Source: Verticillium longisporum
Taxonomy: Eukaryota; Ascomycota; Sordariomycetes; Glomerellales; Plectosphaerellaceae
NCBI GenBank assembly: GCA_019188255.1
Contig: JAETXT010000016.1
Span: 558,001 to 622,000 of the forward strand
Direction of reading: 5' to 3'
DNA: 64,000 bases
Positions within the stretch are counted from its first letter, which is position 1, and every line of letters begins with the position of its first letter. Under the pieces are notes generated by a model. The model made no database searches. It worked only from the letters and a program-made list of their open reading frames with translations, and was not told the origin of the DNA. Made by a program: the position numbers and the translations under genes. Positions 35,624 to 48,326 of this stretch are shown here, one piece after another.

Positions 35624-35725
35624 TGGACAATGCGCGAATCGAACGCGCGACCTTCAGCAGATAGTATCTCACGATCTCATGATCTCGGATGCTAAGCAGA
35701 CGTTATACCACTAAACCAATCGCCC
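35624..35725 (-). tRNA. tRNA-Ala (anticodon AGC) with 30-nt intron
   Basis: A 102-nt gene on the minus strand: 36-nt 5' exon (35690-35725), intron 35660-35689 directly 3' of position 37, 36-nt 3' exon. Acceptor GGGCGAT pairs with ATTGTCC and contains a G3-U70 wobble, the alanine identity element; discriminator A. Loop TTAGCA|T gives anticodon AGC. The T-arm is GCGCG-TTCGATT-CGCGC. The A box (TGGTTTAGTGG) and B box are present. The anticodon stem TCTGC/GCTGA has one U-U mismatch. The body around positions 1-20 resembles fungal tRNA-Pro, so the isotype should be checked. Confidence 0.75.
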
Positions 35726-35952
35726 TTGGATGACGTCTGGCCTCGGTTGTAGTGTTCATGGAAGAGCTGTGCGTGGCGGCGCTAGGGTTCGGGCTGGATG
35801 AGGGCAATGGCCCCGAGGTGGATCGTCCGGGGGGGCAGGCCCATGTGAGGCATACAAAGCCGACGCTCACGGTGTTCTGGGACAAACTGACAATAAGGAC
35901 AAAGTTGTAGTATGAAAGTATGATGTATGACGTGATGGTGCCATCTGATGTA
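35726..35952. other. PDR pump 2 3' flank
   Basis: Short spacer between the tRNA gene and the stop codon of PDR pump 2. Nothing further was seen. Confidence 0.4.
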
Positions 35953-38900
35953 CTAATTCTTCCTCTTGGTCATGAGACCCTTCAGGGGGTTCTTCCCCTT
36001 GAACCTCAACCATGTAGCGAGATAGACAACGGCGTAGTTGAATGCAATGAAGCCGCAGAATACACCAAAATCCCTCCAGATGTTCCTGTAGTACACGTTG
36101 AAGCCCACACCAAATTCGTCACCGGTGGCGTACTGGCAGAACTCACACAGCCCATCAGAGGCTGTCTGCACGTAGCCGCCCGCTTCTGCGATGAACGGCT
36201 GAACGTACTCATCGCAACTGAGACCATTCGGTGCCTCAAACCGAGCAAACTCTTCAGAAGCACACTGGACGGGCTGATCGTGAATGACAGCCGCGAGGAA
36301 AGCTTCCAGGACGTAATGGAAGGGAGACATCCAGTACATCCACTCGCGCCAGAAAGTTGGGAGCTGCATGGGCGGGACAATGACGCCGCAGAAACTGATG
36401 ACGAAGAGGAAGAAAAGCGGAACAAGCAGGGAGGCGAACAGTTCGTTTGGGGCGAATGCAGCGATGGCTTGACCAAAGCTGATGAAGTAGAGTTCAAAGA
36501 GAACGACGAGGAGGAAACCGAAGCCCGACACAAAGGGAGAGACATCGAGGCCGAAAATCCCCCACCACCAACAGCTACGCGACGAAGTCAGTATTCTGGC
36601 AGGATGAAAGGGTTCGAGAGGGAACCCGGCCATGTTCAGTAGACGGGTGAGCCCAGGCTCGACTTACTTGAAGTAAACGGCACCAGCAACGACGGCATAG
36701 GGGATCTCGGCAAGTACAGCGCCTGTGGTCCACGCAAACCAGGAATAAATCTTGGCGTTGTTCTCTCGAGACTGGAAAACGTTGCGGCTGTTGAGAAAGA
36801 CAGGCTGCAATTGCTGGATGAGAGGTGGCGAGATGACGAGCGTCATGAAGACGGAGAACATGCGATTCTGAAAGTCGGTTGACGAGAAGCCAATCTTGAA
36901 GAAGGTGAAGGTGTTGAAGAGGCCAGTGAGTATGTGTAACATGAACTTGCCAACAATGTAATCGGGTGATCGCCAGTACGAGATAAATGCACGCTTCACC
37001 ACCTGGATCGTCTGTGTTCCGAGGGACGCAGCGTATTCACGATCATCCCTCAGGCTGGCAGTCGGCTCGACATTACGGCGCTCAGCAACCAACTCATCGA
37101 TTTCGCGCGAACGGGCCTCGCGATGAGAGGAATTGGCCCACACATCACCCCAGTCTTGGCCTTTGTAATTTGGGTCACCGGCACCGATAGCTTCGAGCAT
37201 GTATTCGGCAGGGTTGACGTTGGGTGGGCATTTGTCCGCGCCGTTTGACTCAAGGTAGCCAATCAGCTCGCTACTGTCGTGTCCCAGAGGGCCGTGGTAG
37301 ACCACACGACCACCAGACTTGAGAAGAAGCAAATCGTCAAAGTATTCGAACAGAACGGCCGAGGGCTGGTGGATGGTGCAGAGCACGGCTTGGCCGGCGT
37401 CGGTCAGTTTACGAAGGAAGCGGACGATGTTGAAAGCGGCGCCAGAGTCAAGACCAGATGTCGGCTCATCGAGGAACATTAGTAGTTCGGGCTTCGAAGC
37501 AAGCTCGACGCCAATTGTCAGGCGCTTACGCTGCTCCTGGTTCAATCCTTCGCCGATTTGGCCAATAGTCGCGCCGGCGATGTCGCGCATTTCCAAGAGG
37601 TCAATAATGGTCTCGCAGTACTCAAGCTTCTCCTGTCTGGGTGTCTCGCGGGGCTGGCGCAACAGAGCTGAAAATTGAAGGGCCTCGCGGACTGTAGATG
37701 TGGGCTCGTGAACATCCATCTGCTCTGCGAAGCCAGTGGCACGTTGGAAGGACTTGGGAAGGGGTCGGCCATCGACGAGGAAATCACCAGAGATTGTGCC
37801 AAAGTTGAGACGCTGAGCGAGAGCATTGAGAAGAGTCGTCTTGCCAGCACCTGCAATCAGTCAGCGCGGTCCGTCGTGGTTCAGACAAGGCAAAACACGT
37901 ACCTGAAGCTCCCATGAGAGCAGTGAGTTTTCCGGGGCGGACGTAGCCTTGAACATCCCTAAGAAGTTTTCTGTCTCCTCCCTCATATGGAATAGTGTAA
38001 TCGATGTTGCGGAAAGTGAAGACGGTTTCGTTCTTTGCAACCTGCTTGGCGGCGTCGCCGCTTGTCTCGCCTGCATTGCTCGTGTCGGGCATGGCCTGCG
38101 AAAAGTGTCCGCTCGGGCCAGCTTCCTCATCCTTCTTCTTCTCATGGCCGCCAGTCTCGATTGATTCCTCAACCTTTTTGGGAACTTGACCCCTCTTGAA
38201 GACGGTAACAGCGCCACCGCCAACATTGGGCTTCATCAGCTCCATGCCGAGGGCGGTCAGAAAGACGAAGAAGAAGAAGAAGACCCAGAGAAAACCAAAG
38301 TTGCGCCATAGGTGAGACCGAGTGTAAGAGAACGCCTCCCGGATGTACGCCGCACCAGCGACGATAGTACTGCCTGGTTCACTGCCCTTAAGAGTGCACG
38401 ACTGGTATTGAGGCGAGGCATTTGGGCCCTGGGGCACCAGGAATGGCGCCTCGCACTGCAGTTCCAAGCTGGAAAACTCATTTGCCATCAGGGCTTCGAA
38501 GCTGTATTGCATCCAGTTGATCCATCTCAGCCAGCCGAACCATGAAGGCATGGAGCTGGGCGAAATGAAGTAGCCAGTGTATACAACCAAGATTTGGATT
38601 GAGATGCCCGTGAAGCGAGTGGCCTCATCCATGGTCTTGCACCACGCCGAAATGGCTCGGAAGAAGGTATATGTCACCATGGTCGCAAGCCACAAGAATA
38701 GGGTGGCAATGAAGAATTGTGATGCTGTCCGTCCGAGGTTTGCCATGAAGTAGATGATCACATTGAAGATGAAGACTTGGATGAACACCAGCGGCACGTC
38801 AACCACGGTTTGTGCAATAGCGTAGGCCGCCGGTCGGTAGAACGAAAAGGACTTGTGCTTGAGCAGAATAGGCTTGGACTCGAAGGCAGCAGTCTGTTCG

Positions 38901-40882
38901 GCGAGAGCGAGAAGAGCGTTGAAGAGAAGCAGAAAGAACAGAGTACCGCCGCGAGGGAACACGCCGTCGGCTGCGGGAGCGAGATTGAAGAACAGGCTGC
39001 CGACAATGAGGCCCTGGAATACGAGGCCTCCCCATTTGCCGAATAGAGATGCGCGATCTCCGGTCATGACAAGGAACTGGCGCTTGGTGCATGCGATGAC
39101 TTGCTGATGGAAGGGGAGGGTGTAGTTCTTCTTCTTAATCTCTGACGAGGCAGCTTCGCGCCGTTGACGCTGCTCGACGAGCGCCGACTCAAAGTCCTCA
39201 ACGTCGGCCAGATTCTTCCGGTACGCATCGCTCTTCTTGTAGGCTTCGTAGAACTCCTCGGGGCTCCTGGGGATACGGTTCTCCCAGCCCTTGCGAACGC
39301 TGCGCTCATGAGGGTCACTGACTGAGGTGAGGAAGTCGGCAGTGGTCCAGCGGCCGGGACAGTCGAACCCAAGATCCATGAAATACTGCTTGGCGTTGTC
39401 GGAAGGTCCATAGTACAAACACTTGCCGCCGTCGATGAGCAGAACTTTGTCAGCAAGATCGTAAAGAGACTCTCCAGCCTGGTAAAGTGATACGGCAGTT
39501 GAGACGTCGGCCATGTTGGTCATGGCACGAATGGCGCGAACATACTCCAGTGCAGTGCTCGCGTCGAGACCCTTGCTGGAGTTATCCCAGCCCTGGACAG
39601 AGGCTCTGGTGATCATGGCTTCAGCAATACTGACACGTTTGCGCTCGCCTCCAGATACGCCACGAATGTACTCGTTGCCAACTTTGGTACCGAGGGTGTG
39701 CTCAATCCAGAACAGTTTGGTGACCACCCTCATGAACTCGTTGATATAGTCCTGACGACTCTCGCCTTCGAGTCGAGAGTGCTTGCCCGGAGCTCGGGTC
39801 TGCAACGCAAACTTGAGCGTCCTCTTCACTGACAACGTAGCGTAGTGGAGATCATCTTCGGGATTGTAGATGACCTCGCCACGGTAGTTCTTGGACATCT
39901 CCTGCGCCTCGGTGCCGCCATATGTAACGTCGCCCTCGACGGCTTCGAAGCCAGAACGTTGGTTGCAAAAGGCCTTGAGGAAGGTCGTACATCCCGAGCC
40001 AGGACGTCCCAGGACAAGGAGGAGCTCGCCAGGTCGCACACACCCATCGAAGTGGCTGATGAGCTCGCGAACGGGCGGCTTGGCAATGCCTGCCTTGGGA
40101 CCCTTGGTCAGGAGTGTTTTCAAGGTCCGCGGAAGCCCCATGAAGATGTCGCCAACGGTAGGCTGGAGACTGGCGCCGAGACCGACGCCCTTGACGGTCA
40201 GGTCGCGGAAAACAACACCACTGTGGCGGGTCTGTTCCTCCTCCGAGTTCTCCTGACGTGTCTTTCCGAACATACGGGCCATGAGCATGTTGATCTCGCT
40301 TTCTTCTTCTTGCTCCTCGGCCGTTGAGGATGCACCGGTCCGGCGCCTCGATAGCATCTGAAAGAGTTCATCCTCGTTATGCGCGCTCTTCGGACGGTGA
40401 AGATGCGACTTCTCCGTCGAGACAGGGGCGGGCTTCAATGATGCGAGCTGGGGCTCATCTGGGCTGGACGGTGTGCTGGCAGCCGGCGAGGGTGTTTGCT
40501 CTTTCTCGTCGAGGATCTTCGAACCCTGCGACACGAAAGCGGCAGCGGCTAAAGGGGCGGCGTCACGGTCATGCGACGCCAGTTCGCCATGCAGGGTACT
40601 GGTCTCGGAGGAGGCACCGTTGGCGGGCGAGGGCTCGGCACGGGTGTCTCGACCGCCATTTGTAGAACCGAAGTAGGATGCATTCCCGACGACACCGCCA
40701 TTCGAGGATTGCGCAGCACTTTGGCTCGAGGCGGGTATGTAGGACCCAACGCTGTAGTTGACGACCCTGCTGGTAGAGTTGCGACTCTGTAGGCCTTGCG
40801 GCGTAGGACGCCCAACGGAGGCCGGAGTCTCAGGGAAACCGCCCGGGACGTCAGTATCAAGTGGTGTCGCACGCGTCTCCAT
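35953..40882 (-). CDS. PDR-type ABC-G multidrug transporter 2
   Basis: Full-length PDR pump of 1,594 residues with an intact frame. Start ATG 40882 (METRATPLDTDVPGG), stop TAG 35953-35955. Introns 37851-37902 and 36575-36667. A long Ser/Thr-rich N-terminal extension (about 250 residues) precedes NBD1. NBD1 has GRPGSGCTTFLKAF (degenerate PDR Walker A), [16 protein letters not shown] and WDNSSKGLDAST. TMD1 includes FYRPAAYAIAQTVVDVPLVF. NBD2 has [53 protein letters not shown] and TIHQPSA. TMD2 ends with a Cys-rich extracellular loop (CDEYV...CEFCQYA) and NPLKGLMTKRKN. Its layout is the same as pump 1, but the N-terminal extension is longer and the sequence distinct, so they are paralogues rather than a recent duplication. 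Confidence 0.95.
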
Positions 40883-43800
40883 GGTGGCAAGCCTGTAGGT
40901 GAAACTTCCAGGTTATGCAGGCCAAGGATGCTCGATAATGTGGTTAGCGACAGAACAGATGACCAGATACGAGTGGTCGAACGAGCCGCCCAAGGCTGCT
41001 GTGGTGAGTCTCAGGGGATTTCAATGTAGAGGAGAATCATTCGTAGGCACAACGGCTTGAAGAAGAAAAGAAGAAGTTTCTGCCTCCCCATCGGCAAGGG
41101 ACGCGGCACACGGCATCAAATAGTCAGATCGGACATTATGATCCCAGGCCACGGGCGATGGAGCCACGGAGGTCTATCGCTGGAAGTACGAGGCTGACTG
41201 TGGCCGAAGGCCGAGAAGGGTCGGAGGGTCTGCCTGGACATCGGGCACTATACTGTCCGAGTGCCTCAAGCATCGCGGCAAGGGGGATCTGTGACGAGCC
41301 CTGGGGGTGGGATCCATGATGCGATCAGTCTGACTAGCCTTAAGATCATCAAGTGGGTAAATGCCGAGATACGGTACGGTAGGCTACCTACGCCAGATCT
41401 CCCGATTGGGTCAAACTGAATGCGGTACCACAACATCAGGCAGATGGCAAACGACCCATGCGGCAGCTCAGCACACATGGAACGATCGTTGATTACACAC
41501 TGAGGCGGCTACCTCAGTCATCGTGCTGACGGCACCTGATGACCAGCAGCCTTGAGGCGGCGATGGAGTATGTCAACTTTGTCTACTCACGTAGGAGAAG
41601 AAAGCGCTGCCCCTTTTTTCGGTTTACGGAGACTGCACGATCCGCAGGATATCTGTGTACCTGAGCGCTGTGGGTATCGCGAGTGCTTAGACAGTCTAGG
41701 AGCGTCGCAAATGCCAAAGTGAGATCCTTCACAAGCCAGGCCCACGTCTGGCTCACTTCCCGTGCCGTATCTGGCACTCATTCATTTACCAAGCTTTTCT
41801 TAAACCAGCTTCCACCAAGTAAGTAAGCGACGTCGAAGACCCAATCACGCCCCTGACATTATCCCACTATCGTCCTAGTACGCGTCATGACTCTGACCAC
41901 CATACAATTGTCATCCACTTCGAGATGGTACAAATTTTTGCAAAAGTTTAATCGCAAGCACCGATCCCTCTCGGAGCTTGTGAAGGGTACAAAGTCCGCC
42001 GCCGATGTCGTATTTCATTCCTTCTGCCACAGGTTCGCAAGGGCAGGCTCCGATCGCAATGTTTGCACTAGGCCAGTTCCAAGCTCTGAACTGGCCGGTC
42101 CAATCACGCCGACGACTGGGCAATCTCCCGATATTGCTTTTCACGATCGGTTCGTGCCTCTTCATTTGCCGTAAGAGAAGGGAATACGGTAGCAAACGAC
42201 GGCGTTGAACGCGTCCAGGAGCTGGTGGTTTGGCTTGTGACATGCCTGCCACGGCGCTCCATAAATGTCAGCATGCGGAGGGAATTGCCAATCAGTCTCG
42301 TAACACCGTCGCAATGACCCAGACGTGGTGCCTGACTGATCAAGCAATCAAAGAATGAATTCCACGGAGCGTGCGCCACCATGCCGTGCACACGCGGTTG
42401 TTATTGACGGAACTTCCACTAGCCTCTGCTGGAATGGGCTTATGTCACGTGATTTGGAACAAGGCTGAGCTGTGCATGGTATCGCAAGTCGCCATCGAGG
42501 AACCACGCCGCACCATTCGCGGTTAAAACTTCACAGTTTGCTTTCAAATCAAGAGGAAGTGTTCAATTTCATTTTCATCCACCAGAAATCACACCATCTG
42601 TCACTGTGTACGTCCGTGGACTTTTTGATGCTCAATGCTCCCATTGTTCAGAACTTAAATGAGACGAAGCTCGGTTGAGATTTCGGACGACCAAGCCTGG
42701 GAAAAAAGACTGCATGACCAATGAGCGAAAAACGCCCATGGTCCCTCAGCGACAACTCACAAAGCGTCGGAGAGCTCCATTTTGAAATGAAAGGGAGTGA
42801 AGCCGGTTAGAAACTTGGGTTGGTGGTCGGTTTGACAAGTATTTGTCGAAGCGGATGCCTAGTCACGGCGTCCAGGCAGCGGAATTCAACGAGTCTTGAT
42901 AGGGTGAGGGTTTCGCAAAGGGGCGAGGGATTCGCAGCCGATTCGTGGGGGGCGGTCGGGTGATGGCTCGACGAGTGGGCAGTGTTGGTGTAGGATAACA
43001 AGATGGTCAGGAGCTGGGGCAGATTGAAGACAAATGATGAAATGCGTGCGAGGCGAGCTCCTCCTGTCCAAGCTGGTCAAACCTGGCAACCCAGTCCAAG
43101 CTCAAGATCTACGCTTACCTAACCCGGACTACATACGTAAGCGGGTGTTCGACGTCAGCCTGTGAAAGTGTGATAGATGCCCCTTATTGAAACCTCTGTG
43201 AACACCGTGCGCCCTGTCAGTGCTGATGTTTTTGTTTTCTTTTTAACTTTATCTTCTACGTTTGACTGGCATAGAGTGGTACGTGTCTCTCGTGGTGCGG
43301 GTGAGCATGGAATCTCAGTAGTATGCAATGCCATATCGCACATCTTCAGAGCATGATCCATTGCGTTCAAATATCGTAGTACTCAACCGAATCTACTTGA
43401 CTGTGGTTTTGAGTTGTTCCTGATCTGCACCATTCATGTCGAGAGCTAGGTTCAACGCCACGAGCATGCCATCCACGTGTAAACCTCGGAGGACGATAAA
43501 CCAACAATGATACGTAGAGAAAGTCCCAATCACGGCAAAAGTAAAGCCGGAGTTATAGTGCGCCATGGATGTTCATACAGAAGTCAAATGCTATCAGAAT
43601 CACTGCAAAGCTCTCTTGAAAAAAGGGTTCTTCTAAAATACGGCGTACCGTCATGACAGCTCCGCGAGAAGCATTCAACTCCGTGCCTAAACCTCCCATT
43701 TTGTCGGTATCTCTTTCACCATGCGCAAACGAAACGCCAAATCTAGCATGTCGACCACAGCATGCCGTTGCTGTTATTTCCCTTGCTCCGCCAAAATGCG

Positions 43801-43933
43801 CCAGCAGCTGTCCGGGTCCCCTCCTGATGCTAAAAGATACAAGGTTTCCCATCCCGAGACTCCGTTTCTAAAAAGTAGAGGATCCTTTCGGCGTGCCTCT
43901 TTTTCCAAGGTTCGTCGTAGCGTTTCCGTCATT
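40883..43933. other. Long intergenic region, 3 kb
   Basis: Upstream of PDR pump 2 and downstream of the GATA-factor gene. Short overlapping frames only (e.g. 41887-42252, 43553-43871), without domains or convincing splice patterns. No TE relic or RNA gene was recognised. Confidence 0.4.
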
Positions 43934-45774
43934 TCATGGCCTGGATAGGCTCGCTAATTCTCTTTCTTTCGCAGCGAGGGCTTCCCTCATCCTGCGTGCT
44001 TCTTGCTCGAGGGCCATGCGCCGGCCCCCATCATCTTGTGTTGGTTGCGATGGCGGGTAACCGCTGGCTGTTGGTGAAGACGTACCTCCTGTATTGGAGT
44101 AAGATCCAGGGCTTGGTGCAAAGCCCGGTGATACGCGAGTTGCTCGAGAATACATCTCTCCCGCATCTTCGCTCTGTGATTGCGCCATATTTGAAGGGTT
44201 TAAAATTGATTTGATCGAAGACAGCCGCTTTGAGCTTTCCGGTCCTCCGTCCGGGGTTGGGAGACTGTCGTTATCGGCGGCGGAGAATGATCGTTTGCGA
44301 GATGGTGAGACGAACGACGCAGGTGACATGGACGCTTGTCGGTCTGCAGCATGTGTAATCGACGTGATCGGGGCGAGTCGGTTTTCGTACGAGTGCGAGT
44401 CGTTTGAAGGGAGGGAAGGTCGTTGATGTGTATGCGGTTGGTAGCCCGCCAGGTCGGCAACCGACGGTAAAGTTGTGTTGTGTTGACTTAAGGACGGGGC
44501 TGAGGGAAGAATAGGGGGAAGGCCGTGAGGACGAAGTCGGAGGCCGAGGTTGATAGATCCATCGTCGTTTATGCTGCCCCTTTCTGGGCTGCCCTCAGGA
44601 GCCTGACTTTGCGTTTCCGAACCGTCGTACTCCTCGTTCCAGTCGCTGCCCGCGTACGCATTTGGCATGACTCTTTTTCTCCGCTTAATGATGGATTTCT
44701 TCATGCTCACAGGCCTATGAACACCGTGCAACTTGTAATAGAGACCTGGTTTTATCAGTACCATTCAAAAGGGAGTAGTCACTGGGCTCGAACATACCGC
44801 AAGCATTACATATAGTATGCCCGCTCTCATCCCTCCTCCAGAGCGGCGTTGTCGTGGTCCCGCAGTTCTGACAGGCTATGACGACCGTGGTGTTCTGGTT
44901 CTGGATCTGCAAAGCCGCAAGGTCGAACGGAGCCAAGGGGTCGCCCACCCCCTGATCACGCAGTTGGCCAGAGGAACCTCAACCCTGACACTGCTGCAGA
45001 GGGTTGAGGTGCGCAGACAACAAGACTCGGTTGTTGTAGGCGGGACACCCACCACATCCTTCGGCGCCGCCTGTACCATTGCACTTTCCACCACCCGGGC
45101 ACGTGCCGGTAGGCCCCTGCCCCTCGGTGACATAGGTCGGTGCCGGCCCCCCTGGATACTTGGGTCCGGGGCCTGGAGCCGGGGCGATCTTGGTTGGCGC
45201 GGCTCGCGAGTTGGCGGACACGAGTTGCGGCGGCTTCTTCTTCAGGGACGTAGGACGCGAGGCGTTCCGTGCCTTCTGATACAGGCCGCAAGCGTTGCAG
45301 ATAGTAGTGCCCTGGGGCGATCTCCTCCACAAAGGGGTTTGCGTCGTTCCACAGTTGCTGCGGATGATTAGCACAACAGATCGGCGACGGGGAGGTCGAG
45401 AGGTCCTACCTGCAGACCTGGCCAACATGGCCCTGAGAGGAGGCAGTCGTCGGTGCGGGGCTTGCGCTGACGCCAGTCCTAGTTTGCGTGGGCGACGTTC
45501 CTCCTACTTCTGATGCCGGGCTGGGCGCCTGGGAGGTCGACATGGCATCACTGGACAGGCTGCGGCGAAACTCTGCGGCCCGAAGTGGTATCGTCGCTTG
45601 ATGGCCGGCTTCCCGCGTAGGTCGAGCCGATGGCCCGGGGCCGTTGATCGTGTTCTTGATGTCGTGCTGGGCTGCGGGCGACTTTCGTTGCGTTGGGAGT
45701 GCTGTTCTCGAGGCAGATGTGGTGTCCCTTTGTGCGCCATGCGCGGCAGAGCGGGCAACGTCCGACATGGCCAT
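43934..45774 (-). CDS. sreA: Iron-responsive GATA repressor, SreA/SRE/Urbs1 type, with in-frame TGA
   Basis: Nuclear GATA factor that represses siderophore and high-affinity iron uptake genes when iron is ample. Predicted 578 codons. Start chosen at ATG 45774; introns 45358-45409 and 44746-44797. Finger 1 (about residues 121-145, [14 protein letters not shown]...CNACG) is followed by the family-defining Cys-rich region with the pattern C-x5-C-x8-C-x2-C in [21 protein letters not shown]. Finger 2 starts near residue 284 ([14 protein letters not shown]...[16 protein letters not shown]), then [12 protein letters not shown] and a C-terminal coiled coil ([25 protein letters not shown]). Two fingers plus the Cys-rich spacer separate this from AreA/NIT2. 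Codon 248 (44979-44981) is TGA in the spacer. As written, finger 2 is lost. Confidence 0.87.
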
Positions 45775-46298
45775 GTGCAAGCAGTGCTCAGTTACGCGGT
45801 GGCTGCAGCAGAGAGCGGGTGCTCCGAGAAACAAAGCAAGGGGCGAAGGAGGGGCTGACAGAAGGCCGATAGAAGGTTGAAGATGGAGGCGAATCGCTGG
45901 ACCACAGCGAGAGACAGGCGTTGTCGTGTCGGTGTAGTACACGGACAGGGGGGGTGGTTTCGGGGGACCAGTTGGGTGCAGTGGCTATGTCGCCAGAGAC
46001 GTTGGGTCCTGAGCCCCGCGTTGCAACAGACGGTGATCGGGCGGTGAGTCGTCGCTGATCACACCGTTGCTGCCTTTGTGCTGGACCACGGGGGCAGATG
46101 CTGCTGCCTCGCCACCAATTACGGTTGATGAGGAAAGCCCGAGTTGCAATATCGGTACTTGTCGTCGTGAGTCCAGATACGTGCCTACGTGGGTATCGCC
46201 ACTACTGTTCCCTATTAGAGGGGGGGGGCCTCGAGAGCCAAGACGGGGATGCCGTGGCGTGCAGGAGCGTCTTCTGGCGGCTCAAGTAGCGAGGTTAG

Positions 46299-46328
46299 AT
46301 AGAAGGAGAAGAGAGAGAGAAAGAGAGG
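46299..46328. repeat. GA-rich purine microsatellite
   Basis: A run of GA/GAA units (GAGAAGAGAGAGAGAAAGAGAG) in the region upstream of the GATA-factor gene. Confidence 0.7.
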
Positions 46329-46698
46329 GTTCGGGGGCCACTGAAATGTGTAAAGTAGGGGTGAGATGACTGTAAGCGTTTGGGAAGATGGTCGTCTGTC
46401 GACAGAGGATGCATGCCGAACAGATGGGGCGTCAGGGAGCCGTCCAGATGTGCCGTCCAGCCTGAAAGACGTGGTCGAAGGATGAGGTGGGCTCCAGAGA
46501 AACCGGAGAACGACAGGGTGTGTTCCACTGAACAGGCTGATGGAGGTAGTGTGTTTGGTGAGGCCGAGGGGCGTGTGGTTGGCTGCGGTCCCGACGCTGT
46601 GGGAAGAGGCAGGCAAGAGGCAGAGGCGAAAGGCAGGTAGGTGGACGGGGGGGATCGAAGGGGGAGGGGATGCGCCTGCCACTTTAGAGGAAACTGGT

Positions 46699-46713
46699 TG
46701 ATCTGACAGATCA
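46699..46713. promoter_or_regulatory. Inverted repeat resembling paired SreA-type sites
   Basis: Perfect inverted repeat TGATCTG-A-CAGATCA, followed by GATCGG, about 925 nt upstream of the GATA-factor start. The halves and the adjoining ATCAGATC approach the ATCWGATAA consensus known for SreA-family factors but do not match it fully. Autoregulation is conjecture. Confidence 0.3.
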
Positions 46714-48326
46714 GATCGGCTCCTGTCCGGTGTCTTTGTTTCGGTCTGTCTGTTTGTCTCCCTGCGCTCCTGCTGGGCATATGCGGCACGGAGGCACAGG
46801 CACGAGGCGGCGGCGGCGGTAGACGTGTGCTGGGGCGGGCGTAGACCTGAATAGTGAACAATGATGAAATGGGGTGTGATGCTGAGAGATGGTCACTGGC
46901 AGATTGGCACACGTAGGGGGGGTCTCTCTATGCACCAATCATGTCGAGGAGAAATACAACCAACACGATATGATTGGGAGAAACCATCGACCCACTGGTA
47001 ACTCTGGCCCACGCTTCGCCTGAAGAGGGCACCCTAGTCTCACGCCTCGGGGGGGAGCATCCGCCGCCTTGACGTGACTCGGTTGGATGCGCAACCTCCA
47101 TCCGCCTCAAAGCGGCATTCGCATTTCATGCAACTGTCTACGACGCGATGCCTCATCTGAACTCGGAATTTTTCGTTCGGGAAGCCCCTGGCTGCAGTCA
47201 GAGTGAAAACGTGATGCACGTCTCTGTGGATCATGTCTTTTGACAACTTGAGCAAGCAACCCAGAGGGATCCTCAAGAGCCCGGCGCATCGACCCCAAAT
47301 GGTGGAACAGATGACCAAGATAGCATGTTCAACATCCGATCCGGCGCAATCGTTTACTATCAGCTCACTACTGCGGTGCAAAGTCTGGAGCCCGGCAGAG
47401 GGCAAGCCAAGTGGAGTGCTCCCAACCAGACGGGCCCTCCTCAAAGCCTGGAAGGTGGTCGACCCAGATGGTCTTCCGAGTTCCGGTCGATGGTCACATT
47501 TGGGGCTGCCTGGCCCAACCCCTCGTTCTGCCTGTCGCTTACAAGCACCCCGCAAATAGTTCCAGCTTGTCGAGAAGCGAAGCTCAAAAAAACGAACACA
47601 AAAAAGCGAGTTGATCGCCGACTGGAGGCTGGTTCATGAACCATTTGTTGGTGACAGAAAATACCCTACGTGGATTGTACGTAATATCGGCCATGAACAT
47701 GCTCGCCTGCTCGCCTATTTCTTTCTATTTTTTTCTCTCTATTTTTTACTCAACTCAGCTTTCAGCGAACAGAATTCATGCTTATGCTATGCTCTGCTGC
47801 GTTGGCAGAGGGGCGCTGTCTCTCTCCTGCATGTCGAAAGCAGCGCAGGCTTATCCGGCCAGCGGCATGATGCAATGCAACCCCCCTAAAAAGACATGGC
47901 CGCGCAGCCCCCTTCACCCCCCCCCGGATTCTGGTACCCAGGGCTCGAGGAGTTAAGTTGCAATGCCGAGGACCGATCGCAGGAGCGAGCGGCCTCGGGT
48001 TTCGTTGTATTGCTAATAAATCAGATACAAAAGTGCCGTGATCTTAGCCATAGCATATGTAGCTCTCGTAGAAGATGGCAAATGCGAAACACATCAACCT
48101 AGAGAGTTGATTTTATCTATTGAATAGTCATTATACAATGTAGAGGGTATCCATAGTGCTTTGAGCAGGTAATGTCTTTGTCACAGCCATTTGAATCGTT
48201 GACAGTGAAGCATTCAGCGCCTGCCACACAGCGCAATGACCATACAGGTTGTCGCCCATACAAAATCAGACAAAGTTTTCCCCTCCTGTTCATCTTGCTT
48301 CGCAAACGCAAGGCCACATGCAATTT

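Larger units (their letters stand above)
45775..48326. other. Long upstream region of GATA factor, 2.6 kb
   Basis: GC-rich, low-complexity DNA (poly-G/poly-C runs near 46211 and 46917, purine tract near 46299-46328). It probably carries a long 5' leader or promoter of the GATA gene and the 3' flank of the gene at 48327. Proline/serine-rich open frames (46215-46912 minus) look like composition artefacts. No gene is supported. Confidence 0.45.

Noticed and set aside
44979..44981. UGA-CUA type programmed readthrough in sreA
   Set aside because: The stop is followed by GG, not CTA, so the known fungal readthrough context is absent.
46215..46912. Pro/Ser-rich minus-strand open frames upstream of sreA
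   Set aside because: Overlapping low-complexity frames in GC-rich leader DNA; no conserved sequence.
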